Positions 1 through 8,348 of a DNA stretch of 53,989 bases are shown here, piece after piece. Made by a program: the position numbers and the translations under genes. This DNA comes from Nitrospira sp. Lineage in GTDB: Bacteria > Nitrospirota > Nitrospiria > Nitrospirales > Nitrospiraceae. The stretch's first letter is position 1; every line of letters starts with the position of its first letter. Under the pieces are notes generated by a model that saw only the letters and a list, made by a program, of their open reading frames with translations, ran no database searches and was not told the DNA's origin. The stretch is from positions 1 through 53,989 of the forward strand of contig VOPT01000032.1 of the NCBI GenBank assembly GCA_009594865.1, written 5' to 3'.

Positions 1-1661
1 GCAGGCCAGTCGTACCGCCGTCTCGTCGGCATCTCCGGATCACGACCATCATAGATCGTCACATAATCCATGGCCTTCGAGTAATATAAGAACGGCCTGT
101 CGTTGCTGCGCGCCCGCCGCTGCCATTCTTCCACCAAGCCGATCAATTCCTGATAGATCTGCGGATCCACCGGCCAGTCGTCGAGTTCATACTCGAAATC
201 GTAGGCGATCTTCCGCAGATCGACGCGCGCCGCATCATACACATATTCATAGGCTGTCCCCGGACCAGTGATGCGCACGCCGTACTCATGCGGTCGCGTA
301 AAGTAGGGGCTGAACCGCTGCAACCAGAATTTCCCGGTCGCCTCCGGCGCTTGCAAATGAAATAGCGACGGCAGGAGATCAATCTGCCGACGATAGTCTT
401 CATTCGTTTCACCGGGAAACCCCAGCAGAATGTTCCAGGAGATCGCCACGCGGTAATAACAACTCCACTTGAGGCAAATGATGTTCTGCATCGGCGTGAC
501 ACCCTTGTCCATCGCCTTGAGTTGCAAGAGACTGAGGCTTTCCAGGCCTGGTTGCATGCACTTCACGCCCCCCACGGCCAGGGTGCGGATCTGACTCTTC
601 TGCAAATTGCTCTTGGTCTCGATAAACACATCCAGGTCGCAATGCTCGGCAGCGAACCGACCGAACAGGTTGTCGACATATTTCATGTCGATGATGTTAT
701 CCACGAGGCGAAAGCGGGTCGTATCGTAGCGGCTCGACAGATAGGCCATCTCTTGCGCGACCTGCTCCGGTGATTTCGCTCGAAACTTCATGCTCTGCGC
801 ATTCAACCCGCAGAAGGTGCAATGGTGTTTCTCGCCCCACCAACAGCCTCGGGACCCTTCGTATAGGAGAATACGGTCCAGACCACGTGAGGCTTCAGTG
901 CCGAGTTCCGCCAGCAAGTGATAGTAGTCGTCGTAGTCCGGTGGTCCGGTTTGGGCAAACTCGGTGAACAAGGCCGTATTCGGCTCGAGCTTGACCTCAC
1001 CGTTTTCTCGGTAGATAACGCCCTTCGGGCAGGGCCCGGTCGACCCACGCAAAACATAGTCGACTAATGCAGGAAACGTGACTTCTCCTTCGCCAACCAC
1101 CACATGGTCGATGAATGGAAAAGCCCGAAAATATTCCAGCCCCATCTCGCCATCAAAGTTCGCGCCACCGAATACTATTTTCACGTCCGGGTACAGGTCC
1201 TTGATCAGCTTGGCCATCGTCAGACTGGCGACATTTTGATCGAAGGTGGACGTGAATCCGACAAGCTTGTACTGCCCCCAATCGATCCCCGCCATGGCGG
1301 CGGTCAGGAACTGGGGGGCCGTACGCGACGCCATGTCTTCAAAAAACGATACGGGTTGGCCGCTGTCCCGGGCAATCTGCTCGAACACTGGCTTAAACAC
1401 GCGCGGATACGCAGCCCGCTTGGGATTGTCACGAAAGAGCAGGTAGGAGAAGAGCCATTCGCCGAACAAGGCCCGCTTTTCACAAATTGATTCGTAGAGA
1501 GGCACGCCGATCTTGTGGGCAAACCGCACATTGAGATGATGACAATCGACGGCGACGCCCTTGGCTTTCAGTAACGCCGACAGCGTCCCCAATTGAATGG
1601 ACGGGTACTTCGAAAAACTGAAGGGCATGTTGACGAGCGCCACCTGAGCCCTGTCACTCAT
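1..1661 (-). CDS. RiPP maturation radical SAM protein (cobalamin-binding type), 3' end outside window
   Basis: The gene starts at 1661 (ATG with GAGGTGG upstream) and runs off the left edge, so about 553 codons are visible and the C-terminus is missing. The N-terminal ~200 residues look like a B12-binding Rossmann region (VALVNMPFSFSKYPSIQLG at the start, later GGANFDGEMG). The radical SAM cluster motif is the unusual C-x7-C-x2-C (GCWWGEKHHCTFCGLN) at Cys273, Cys281 and Cys284. That spacing and the WWG context are typical of the 'ribosomal peptide maturation radical SAM protein 1' family, whose members modify ribosomally made peptides, often as C-methyltransferases. No precursor peptide is visible on the right-hand side; any partner would lie left of the window. 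Family assignment is from motif recognition; the substrate is unknown. Confidence 0.85.
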   Translation of the reverse strand, partial: MSDRAQVALVNMPFSFSKYPSIQLGTLSALLKAKGVAVDCHHLNVRFAHKIGVPLYESICEKRALFGEWLFSYLLFRDNPKRAAYPRVFKPVFEQIARDSGQPVSFFEDMASRTAPQFLTAAMAGIDWGQYKLVGFTSTFDQNVASLTMAKLIKDLYPDVKIVFGGANFDGEMGLEYFRAFPFIDHVVVGEGEVTFPALVDYVLRGSTGPCPKGVIYRENGEVKLEPNTALFTEFAQTGPPDYDDYYHLLAELGTEASRGLDRILLYEGSRGCWWGEKHHCTFCGLNAQSMKFRAKSPEQVAQEMAYLSSRYDTTRFRLVDNIIDMKYVDNLFGRFAAEHCDLDVFIETKSNLQKSQIRTLAVGGVKCMQPGLESLSLLQLKAMDKGVTPMQNIICLKWSCYYRVAISWNILLGFPGETNEDYRRQIDLLPSLFHLQAPEATGKFWLQRFSPYFTRPHEYGVRITGPGTAYEYVYDAARVDLRKIAYDFEYELDDWPVDPQIYQELIGLVEEWQRRARSNDRPFLYYSKAMDYVTIYDGRDPEMPTRRRYDWP

Positions 1662-1700
1662 GAGCCACCTCGACGATCTTCGCGTCGTGCCTCGCCATGA

Positions 1701-2051
1701 TCAACCGGCAACGGCCCGAAAGGGTTCGAACTCACGATCGACCTTGGCAGCCAAATAAAAATCACTCTCGGTGAGCCCGTTGATCTTGTGCGTCCAGATT
1801 TCCACTTTGCACTTGCCCCAGGCCACGTAGAGATCCGGATGATGCCCTTCGGCTTCCGCCACCGCGCCCACCTTGTTGGCGAAGGCGAGGGATTGCGCAA
1901 AATCCTTGAACGTGAAGAGCCGTTCGAGATGTCCTTCCTGACTCAAGGCCCACCCACGTCCAAGCTCCGTCAACAGGGTGTGTATGCGATCGGCGGGGAG
2001 GGGAGGGACGCCGCCCCGGCAGGGAATACATTTATTGTCAGCTAAACTCAT
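1701..2051 (-). CDS. phhB: 4a-hydroxytetrahydrobiopterin dehydratase (pterin-4a-carbinolamine dehydratase)
   Basis: This 116-residue protein carries the PCD/DCoH core: W-x-L..EGHLERLFTFKDF, then EAEGHHPDLYVAWGKCKVEIWTH, which includes the catalytic histidine pair region (GHHPD), then the C-terminal LTESDFYLAAKVD. The enzyme dehydrates 4a-hydroxytetrahydropterin, recycling the cofactor of aromatic amino acid hydroxylases. It can also serve in molybdopterin-related pterin metabolism. AGGAG sits 5 nt before the ATG at 2051. The N-terminal CIPCRGG stretch is common in bacterial members. It lies 39 bp upstream of the radical SAM gene on the same strand and may be co-transcribed; a functional link is not evident. 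Confidence 0.9.
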   Translation of the reverse strand: MSLADNKCIPCRGGVPPLPADRIHTLLTELGRGWALSQEGHLERLFTFKDFAQSLAFANKVGAVAEAEGHHPDLYVAWGKCKVEIWTHKINGLTESDFYLAAKVDREFEPFRAVAG

Positions 2052-2135
2052 AGCAGCTCCTTCTCAGCGACACTCGACTTCAGTTTCTGCACGAACGGCT
2101 ATTCTACGGGCCGCTCCTTGTGTCCCGCAACCGCC

Positions 2136-2624
2136 TCACCGCCCGGAGGGTTGTGCGACACGATACGGGCTTGTCTCCGCATGGCCGCGCTCAAAAAAGA
2201 GGCCGCGATTGATATCCCCCACGCTGACCATGCCCACCAACGCGCCTTTGTCGACAACCGGGATCCGTCGGAAATTCTTGACGCCCATATAGGAGGCGGC
2301 CTCCAGCACCGGGGTGCGCGGGGACACCGTCAGCGGATTCAAGCTCATCACCTCTTCGACGCGCTGCGTGAGCACATCGGCATACCCTTCCTCCATCTCC
2401 ACAAAGTCACGGCTGTGCACGTTGTCATGAATGTACTCGCCATAGTTGGGATAGAGGGGGATCAGCACATCGCGCAACGTCACCATGCCGATCAACACGT
2501 CGCCGTCCTCCACGACGGGAATGGCGCCGCAATGGCGGCTGAGCATCTTCGTCACCACGGAACGGACAGATTCATTGCGCTTGGCCGTCACCACACCGGT
2601 CGACATCACTTCCTGAACAAGCAT
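2136..2624 (-). CDS. Tandem CBS-domain protein
   Basis: The protein has 162 residues when started at 2624, where AAGGAGG lies 5 nt upstream; a longer frame to 2666 lacks this site. Two CBS motifs fill it: the first near LVQEVMSTGVVTAKRNESV (residues ~1-60, ending VLIGMVTLRDVL) and the second near VEEVMSLNPLTVSPRTPVL (~85-145, ending GALVGMVSVGDI). CBS pairs bind adenosyl ligands (AMP, ATP, SAM) and sense energy state. There is no attached catalytic domain, so it is a stand-alone sensor module with unknown partner. It is divergent from the glycerophosphodiesterase at 2884, leaving about 260 bp for both promoters. Confidence 0.85.
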   Translation of the reverse strand: MLVQEVMSTGVVTAKRNESVRSVVTKMLSRHCGAIPVVEDGDVLIGMVTLRDVLIPLYPNYGEYIHDNVHSRDFVEMEEGYADVLTQRVEEVMSLNPLTVSPRTPVLEAASYMGVKNFRRIPVVDKGALVGMVSVGDINRGLFFERGHAETSPYRVAQPSGR

Positions 2625-2883
2625 GGCAGCCTCCTTTTTCATGAAGGTATCCGACAGATACATCACCGACAGACAAACTCAGGCGCCGTCTTCGGCGCGC
2701 GGGTGTCACTCCTCGCCTGATGAGTACGGATCGTGCGGACATCTACACATCCCGACCGCCGCAACTGCCTTTGCAGAGATAGGCAAAATATGGTAGGGAA
2801 GTGCGGGTAGAAAAGAAACCCCCTCTCGGCCTTGTCACGGCTGAGCGGGGAGAACCCTTCAGACCTTCTCACGCGAGGTCGCT

Positions 2884-3558
2884 ATCGATTCCGTCCTACG
2901 CATCGGTCATCGCGGAGCCGCCGGTCACGCTCCCGAAAATACTCTCGCCGCGATTTGGAAAGCTCGATCTTTTCACGCAGATTTCGTGGAGATCGACCTG
3001 CGCGAAACCAGCGACGGACATCTCGTGCTGCTGCATGACGAGACCATCGATCGCACCACCAACAAATCAGGCAACCTCGCCGAAATGTCGTTGGAGCAAG
3101 TTCAACGATTGGACGCGGGCAATTGGCAACGCATCCCGACACTCGAAGAAGCGCTGGATATCTCCGGAAAGGCCATCGGGGTCATTCTCGAATTGAAGGT
3201 CGAAGGCATCGGGAACGAGGCCTGCGCAATCGTCAAACGCGTCGGTTTTTCCAATTCGCTCATCTATGCTTCGTTTCTGATCGACGAACTCCATCGTGTG
3301 CGGCAGGCCGATCCCGCCGCGCAGATCATGGTGTTGCTCCATCGCCATCTCCCGCGGGACCCTGTTGCGGATGTGCTCGCCCTCAACGCCTCTCACGTCG
3401 GCTTGCACTATTCGACGGTCACGCCCGCGTTGCTCCAGACCTACCACGACTTGGGACGGCACGTGTTGGTCTACACCGTCAACGATTGGACAGACATCCA
3501 GCGTATGCGGGAATTGGGTGTGGACGGCATTGTGTCAGACTATCCGGATCGCATCTGA
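2884..3558 (+). CDS. Glycerophosphodiester phosphodiesterase with non-canonical (ATC) start
   Basis: The GDPD TIM-barrel signature is complete: GHRGAAGHAPENTLAA at the N-terminus (catalytic His of HRG), FVEIDLRETSDGHLVLLHD (metal-binding Glu/Asp and second His), and the C-terminal VDGIVSDYPDRI. It hydrolyses glycerophosphodiesters to glycerol-3-phosphate and an alcohol. The frame carrying HRG is open from about 2848 but has no ATG, GTG or TTG before residue 35, and the GTG at 2986 would delete the HRG motif. An ATC at 2884 lies 5 nt after GAGG, a normal ribosome-site spacing, giving 224 residues, close to family length. A GC-rich hairpin (2819-2850) lies just upstream. Either a rare ATC start is used or the start has been lost by mutation. 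Confidence 0.75.
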   Translation: MDSVLRIGHRGAAGHAPENTLAAIWKARSFHADFVEIDLRETSDGHLVLLHDETIDRTTNKSGNLAEMSLEQVQRLDAGNWQRIPTLEEALDISGKAIGVILELKVEGIGNEACAIVKRVGFSNSLIYASFLIDELHRVRQADPAAQIMVLLHRHLPRDPVADVLALNASHVGLHYSTVTPALLQTYHDLGRHVLVYTVNDWTDIQRMRELGVDGIVSDYPDRI

Positions 3559-3802
3559 TCGGTACGTCGACGGCCTCCCACAAACCAGCACCGCGCGTCT
3601 CGACCATCAACAGACGGCTGACACGGCCGTGCGAATTTGCGACTGAATCGCCCCGTCGACAGCCGCGCCAGGCGACGCCTCGAATCACACGGTGTGACTA
3701 ACACACGTTCCGCGGCCCCGTCGCAGATGAAATGGTGAGATCAGGCGTGAGGCCGAGGGGAGAAAACAGCAATACGGTCACTTACGATCTTGGCTAGAAA
3801 TG

Positions 3803-3860
3803 CCACGGGCGACCCTACACTGCGGTGGGAGGTCGCCCGTGGTTGGCGCTTGGGACGCCG
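3803..3860. repeat. Hairpin element, copy 1
   Basis: A perfect 12-bp inverted repeat (CCACGGGCGACC at 3803-3814 and its complement at 3831-3842) is followed by a small second stem, GGCGcttgggaCGCC. The segment GCCCGTGGTTGGCGC onward to 3860 recurs at 4336-4361 with about three differences. Confidence 0.55.
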
Positions 3861-4310
3861 AATGTCAAATAGATTGTCCGTCAGACAGGACCCGTTCGAG
3901 CAGATGGACGATCAGGATGGTCGTCGGGGGAAGTTATTCCCAGGATTCTGGTGTGCCTCGTGCTTCGCTTCAATCCTTCGTTCTGCAGTGGCTCGGTATC
4001 CTTAAACGGATAGTGTCATGAGACACAAGCCAGGGAAGGATCGGTCAGCACGACCGACGATCAGCCCGCCCTCAACTCTGCGGGCCGTGATAGTCCGGCG
4101 GCGTAAGTTCTTCCATACGTGAACCTCCCCGGTTGAGGAGTGGCGAGGTCTCCCGAACAGGCGCGCACTGTCCATCGCCTCGTCACGGTTACCACAAATC
4201 GTGACGCTTACAATTTCCCTCTTACGCTCGTTAGAAAACTCTGTCAACAGGAAAATCGGCCCTAGGCACTTTTCCTCATGACTGCCGTCTACCGTGAGGG
4301 CCCCATACAA

Positions 4311-4361
4311 CACGGGCTCTCGTGCCTGACGGGAGCCCGTGTGTGGCGCTTAGGACGCCGA
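4311..4361. repeat. Hairpin element, copy 2
   Basis: A perfect 10-bp inverted repeat (ACACGGGCTC at 4311-4320 and GAGCCCGTGT at 4334-4343, 13-nt loop) is followed by TGGCGCTTAGGACGCCG, matching the tail of copy 1 at 3845-3860. The upstream arms differ in sequence between the copies but keep their pairing. Confidence 0.55.
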
Positions 4362-4902
4362 TCGCGTTGTGTATGTATGCGGCCCGTACAAGACCCGCCG
4401 AGTTGATCAGAACGGACGCCACTCGACGGAGGACTCGCGGTCACGATCAGCCTCGGTGACCGCTTCAAGATCGTCAACCCGGCCCTCCACTCGGTGGCAT
4501 GACGCCGGGACGCGCCTCTGGCGCATCGTGGAATGCCTTGTGGCATGTGCGGCGGAAAACGGGTTGGCAAAAGCCGCCGAGAACGCTGCCTTCAACTCGA
4601 CAGGCCGTACAGGATAGGTGGAGTGGTATCGGTCATCGTCTACCCTCCTCTCTGTTCCGGGAATGTGTGGAAGATCTAGATGGCAGCCGCGCGGTCTGTC
4701 CGGTCTTCCACGTGGGACAAGGGACATTCGGGCCGCCCACCCTATCTACGCCCCTCAGAAAATCTTGTCAACAGGGGGAATACCCAGGTCTCGATTTTCA
4801 CACTCGTCTGCCGCCGCACCACCCGCCAGCAGAATGTTGCCGAACACCACCGCCATGACCGCACCATGCATGGCCCGCGCCTTTCGGCGCAGACGCGGCG
4901 GA

Positions 4903-5781
4903 TTATTGCCCGCCCCGTGGTTGCGACTGCTGCTTCCTCATCGCCTCGCCGAGCTGCTTCATCAACTCTTTCATCTCTGCCGGCTGCTCATCTCCTCCGG
5001 GAGCGTCGCCTGCTTTGCCACGCGCAGCCTTTCGCTTCTTCATCTCCTCGATCATCTTCGAGGCATCTTCCCCGCCCTCCTTCTTCTGTTCGCGCATGGC
5101 CTTCATCCGTTCTTGAAAGCCCGACATGTCGTGCTTCGCCCAGTCGGCGGGAAACGCAAACAGGCTCGCGTCCAAAGTTTTCTTCTCGATACTGGCGACT
5201 TCCATGCGGACCGATTCCTTACCCGCCTCATCGTATTGGATGCTCCGGAGGCCGAAGCCTCCCTCTTCCACCAATTGCTTGACCCACGATGGCTGAGAGG
5301 AGCGTCGAGCCTCCTTGGGGTCGATCCAGAACGTCGCGGCTCTTCCAAAACCTTTTGCCACACATAGTTCACTCTTGGCCCGATGATGCTCCTTGTCGGT
5401 GATCCGCCACACCTCGCAGGAATATCCTGCGATCTTGTCGGTCTTGCCGGTGCGCTCGACGCTCTGCGTGTCGAGCAACTCCTTCAGATGGTCACCGCGA
5501 TCTCCCTCCAGGCTGATCTCCATGTACGACTTCTGTCCCGGCATGCCCATCTGCATTGTTCTGGTCTTACCGTCAAACAGCATGACTTGCGGCTGGCCGT
5601 CCGTCCGGGACATTTCCATACGGCCCCGATCGCCTTTGAGATACCATGTCATGGTGCCCGATGTGCCGGTATCCGCATGACTGCTGTTCATCTGGATCAC
5701 GCCTTCAAAATCTCCCGCGTACACCGGTACGGCCGTCAGGCTCAGGACAAGACCAATCAAGAGAGTCAGTTTCATTTGCAT
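4903..5781 (-). CDS. Secreted DUF4412-domain protein
   Basis: The start at 5781 follows GAGGAG by about 8 nt. It begins with a signal peptide (MQMKLTLLIGLVLSLTAVPVYA) and then a beta-rich region with WYLKGDRGRMEM, the DUF4412 hallmark (a lipoprotein-carrier-like fold), up to about residue 200 (LDASLFAFPADW). The last ~80 residues are charged and helical, rich in Lys, Glu and Met (FQERMKAMREQKKEGG... MKELMKQLGEAM), and look like a disordered or coiled-coil tail. It is probably periplasmic. The function of the DUF4412 family is not established. It is a single gene flanked by the gene-poor stretch and the PPK2 gene. Confidence 0.75.
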   Translation of the reverse strand: MQMKLTLLIGLVLSLTAVPVYAGDFEGVIQMNSSHADTGTSGTMTWYLKGDRGRMEMSRTDGQPQVMLFDGKTRTMQMGMPGQKSYMEISLEGDRGDHLKELLDTQSVERTGKTDKIAGYSCEVWRITDKEHHRAKSELCVAKGFGRAATFWIDPKEARRSSQPSWVKQLVEEGGFGLRSIQYDEAGKESVRMEVASIEKKTLDASLFAFPADWAKHDMSGFQERMKAMREQKKEGGEDASKMIEEMKKRKAARGKAGDAPGGDEQPAEMKELMKQLGEAMRKQQSQPRGGQ

Positions 5782-5877
5782 ACTCGACGCTCCTCGTTCA
5801 GGTAGAAGCACGACTCAGGCCCGCCAGTGTAGCCGAGCCCTGCAACGGATGCCAGATGACTCCGACCGGCACGGCCG

Positions 5878-6696
5878 TCAGTCAATGGTGAGCTGATCGA
5901 AGTTCACACCTTTGGGGGCCGGCGGGATGGAGAGTTTCATCGCGGCGAGCGCCTGCACCACGAGCTCAGCGACGACCAGATTCCGGTACCATTTGTGATT
6001 CGCCGGCACGATGTACCACGGCGCGCACTCGGTACTGGTCGCCGCCATGACGTCCTCAAACGCGGTCATATAGTCGTCCCACTGTTTCCGCTCCTCCACA
6101 TCGCCCTCGCTGAATTTCCAGCGCTTCTCCGGATCACGGATGCGTTCGATGAGTCGCTCTTTCTGCTCGTCTTTGGAAATGTGCAGGAACAGTTTGATGA
6201 CCGCCGTGCCGTTCTCGACTAAGAGCTCTTCGAATTCTTTGATCTGATTGAATCGCTGCCTGACGACCTTCTTCGATACCACACCATGCACGCGCGTGAT
6301 CAACACGTCTTCATACTGCGACCGGTTAAAGATGCCGATGTATCCTTTAGGTGGCACCTCTTGATGAATCCGCCACAAGAAATCCTGCTCCAGCTCCTTC
6401 TCGCTCGGCGCCTTGAAGGAGGCGACACGGCAGCCCTGCGGGTTCACACCGGACATGACATGCTTGATCGTCCCGTCCTTGCCGCTCGTGTCCATGCCCT
6501 GAAGAATGATCAGTAATGCGCGTGTACGGTTGGCGTACAGCCGTTCCTGCAACTGATCGAGTTTGGCGATGTGTTCGGCCGTTGCGATTTTGGCCTTGGC
6601 CTTTCCGGCGTCGTTCTTTTTGCAGGCTCCGGTATCGTCGGGGTCAAACCGTGTGAGTGATGGGCGGCAACCGGGCTTGATGCGATACCGTTCCAT
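5878..6696 (-). CDS. ppk2: Polyphosphate kinase 2 family (polyphosphate:nucleotide phosphotransferase)
   Basis: The 272-residue single-domain PPK2 starts at 6696, where AGGAGG precedes the ATG by 7 nt. The Walker A loop is GMDTSGKDG (residues 67-75). The Walker B region GYIGIFNRSQYEDVLITRVH (~118-137) and the lid module arginines RIRDPEKRWKFS (~185-196) are intact. The family transfers phosphate between polyphosphate and nucleotides, commonly making ADP or ATP from AMP or ADP. Single-domain forms with this N-terminus (RYRIKPG) usually belong to the cytosolic nucleotide-phosphorylating group; the preferred nucleotide cannot be read from the sequence. It is divergent from the macro-domain gene, sharing a 180-bp promoter region. 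Confidence 0.93.
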   Translation of the reverse strand: MERYRIKPGCRPSLTRFDPDDTGACKKNDAGKAKAKIATAEHIAKLDQLQERLYANRTRALLIILQGMDTSGKDGTIKHVMSGVNPQGCRVASFKAPSEKELEQDFLWRIHQEVPPKGYIGIFNRSQYEDVLITRVHGVVSKKVVRQRFNQIKEFEELLVENGTAVIKLFLHISKDEQKERLIERIRDPEKRWKFSEGDVEERKQWDDYMTAFEDVMAATSTECAPWYIVPANHKWYRNLVVAELVVQALAAMKLSIPPAPKGVNFDQLTID

Positions 6697-6875
6697 GTCA
6701 TACCTCCTACAATGGTGCTCCTGCAACACCCGGGACCACGGCCACCACACATCACTCGCCGATCAAACCAGTCGCATACATAAGCGGGAAAATTTCTTTC
6801 TAACCATCCATTGATTGAAGAGGGCACAGCCTTATGTGATAAACAGGTCTTTTACCCATCAAGGAGGCATCGCTC

Positions 6876-7361
6876 ATGCTCAAGGAAGTAAGCGGAGACA
6901 TCCTGCTATCCACCGCCGGCGCGATTGCACATGGTATTGCCCCTCATGACCATTTCAAGCAGGGCCTGGCGCTGTCACTGCGAGAGCAGTGGCCGGGCAT
7001 GTACAAAGATTTTCGCCATTACTGCCAGACCTACAATCCCAAACCGGGCGGGGCCTGGTCGTGGAAGGGCCCGAGCTCTCCCGTCATTATCAATTTATTT
7101 ACGCAGGAGGCGCCGGCCACCGAACAGGATCATCCCGGGAAGGCGACACTCCCCAACGTCAATCATGCGCTGCAGGCGCTGAAAAAGGAACTGCAGGAAC
7201 ACCAGGTGAAAAGCCTGGCGCTTCCTCGTCTGGCCACGGGAGTGGGCGGGCTGGAATGGGAAACGGTGTATCCTTTGCTCCAACAGGCCCTGAAAGAGCT
7301 GCACATTCCCGTCTACGTGTATGGACTGTACAAGAAAGGGGTCGCCGCGCAAGAAGCCTAG
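6876..7361 (+). CDS. Macro-domain (ADP-ribose-binding) protein
   Basis: This 161-residue protein begins LKEVSGDILLSTAGAIAHGIAPHDHFKQGLALSLREQWP, the macro fold opening in which a GDI-x..-AHG motif replaces the more common GDIT..NAAN. It continues with VIINLFTQEAP and LALPRLATGVGGLEWETVYPLL, the second ligand loop. Such proteins bind or hydrolyse ADP-ribose derivatives and remove ADP-ribose from targets. The start follows CAAGGAGG by a normal distance. It may belong to the ALC1-like or TARG1-like branch, given GVGGL followed by W. The substrate is not known. Confidence 0.85.
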   Translation: MLKEVSGDILLSTAGAIAHGIAPHDHFKQGLALSLREQWPGMYKDFRHYCQTYNPKPGGAWSWKGPSSPVIINLFTQEAPATEQDHPGKATLPNVNHALQALKKELQEHQVKSLALPRLATGVGGLEWETVYPLLQQALKELHIPVYVYGLYKKGVAAQEA

Positions 7362-7441
7362 CAGGCCTGGGGGAAAACCCGGTTTTTCACACAAAGAGAG
7401 CGCGACCAACTCACCTACTATGCTGGCGTCAGCATTGCCAG

Positions 7442-7566
7442 CAGGATGCGTAAAAGGGCCGTCCAGCAAGGCCGCAGCGAGCGAGGAAGCGAATCGTACT
7501 CTCGCGGTACGGTGTGAGCTTCGGAGTGATGCGAGAACGCCGATGGCGGCCTTTTTTCGCTTCCTG
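7442..7566. repeat. ~125-bp palindromic dispersed repeat, copy A
   Basis: Outer arms are CAGGATGCG (7442-7450) and CGCTTCCTG (7558-7566), with one mismatch. An inner hairpin CGTAC-tctcgcg-GTACG and a GGCC..GGCC stem near the left end match copies B and C in place and type. It fills the gap between the macro gene (+) and otsB (-), ending exactly at the otsB stop codon. Confidence 0.85.
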
Positions 7567-8340
7567 CTAGGCTGAGACGGCCCTGGCACGCGCCTCAGTC
7601 AGATACTGTAGCAACTGCCCGATCTGCGACTGCCGCGTGAGGTACCATTGCGCGGCGGTCGCCGCCTTCTTCCCCACACGCACGGAGACAATGCGCTCGT
7701 CCGGCAGCGAAAACACATCCTCATCCGTATCGTCGTCTCCCACATAGAGCGCCGCCGATGTCTGGAGCTGATGCATCAACTCCAGCATGGCCGTCCCCTT
7801 GTGCAGGTTGCCGGAAGGAATGGCATTCACCACCGCTTTTCCCAGCACCAGGCGGGGCGCAGGGAGCAGCGTGGACACGACGTGAAAGATCGTTTCGCGC
7901 GCAGTCGCCGGCGAGCAGGCCTGCCGATAGTGGAAGGTCAGGGAATAGGTTTTATCTTCCACCACGACACCGGCCCGGGTCAGGTCGCACTCATCTTTCG
8001 TCACCGCCTTGAGCCAAGCGTTGCAACAGTCCTGCGCCTGCTGCATCACGCGCTCCGAGGCGTGCAAACCCTCCAAGCCATGATTGCCGATGAGATGGGC
8101 AGCAATGCCCTTCAGGCGGGGGCTGAGGTCGGCCAGGGAACGTCCGGAAATGATCGCGGTGGGCGCGACGTCGGCGAGTCCTTGCAGGGCCTGGCGAGTG
8201 GATTCGGTCAGGCCAGCGACATGCCGATCCTGAACGATGCGCGCCAGCGTCCCGTCGAAATCGAAGGCAAAGAGAGATCCGCCCTGGCTGGCCAGCCGGT
8301 CGAGCACACGCTTCCCTTGAGCACTGAACAGGTCTTGCAT
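7567..8340 (-). CDS. otsB: Trehalose-6-phosphate phosphatase
   Basis: HAD-superfamily phosphatase of 257 residues. Motif I is FAFDFDGTLARIV (nucleophile and acid Asp pair), motif II is AIISGRSLADL, and the C-terminal motif is YVGDDDTDEDVF (metal-binding Asp cluster). The cap region carries LIGNHGLEG and the OtsB-type HKGTAMLELM lysine motif. It removes phosphate from trehalose-6-phosphate, the product of the neighbouring OtsA. The ATG at 8340 lies 8 nt after the otsA stop, so the two are translationally close and co-transcribed. The frame extends farther upstream inside otsA, but that part has no ribosome site and does not look like OtsB. Confidence 0.95.
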   Translation of the reverse strand: MQDLFSAQGKRVLDRLASQGGSLFAFDFDGTLARIVQDRHVAGLTESTRQALQGLADVAPTAIISGRSLADLSPRLKGIAAHLIGNHGLEGLHASERVMQQAQDCCNAWLKAVTKDECDLTRAGVVVEDKTYSLTFHYRQACSPATARETIFHVVSTLLPAPRLVLGKAVVNAIPSGNLHKGTAMLELMHQLQTSAALYVGDDDTDEDVFSLPDERIVSVRVGKKAATAAQWYLTRQSQIGQLLQYLTEARARAVSA

Positions 8341-8348
8341 CGGCGTGA

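Larger units (their letters stand above)
3559..4902. other. 1.3-kb gene-poor region
   Basis: No reading frame here shows recognisable protein features; those present are short, Arg/Ser/Pro-rich and lack ribosome sites. The stretch holds two related hairpin elements (3803-3860 and 4311-4361). It also holds a weak direct repeat, AAAA(C/T)TCTGTCAACAGG-like, at 4235-4251 and 4759-4775. It could be a decayed gene block or an RNA-encoding region. Confidence 0.5.

Noticed and set aside
4407..4727. 106-codon minus-strand frame in the gene-poor region
   Set aside because: Arg/Ser/Ala-rich, no ribosome site and no recognisable family; cannot be supported as coding.
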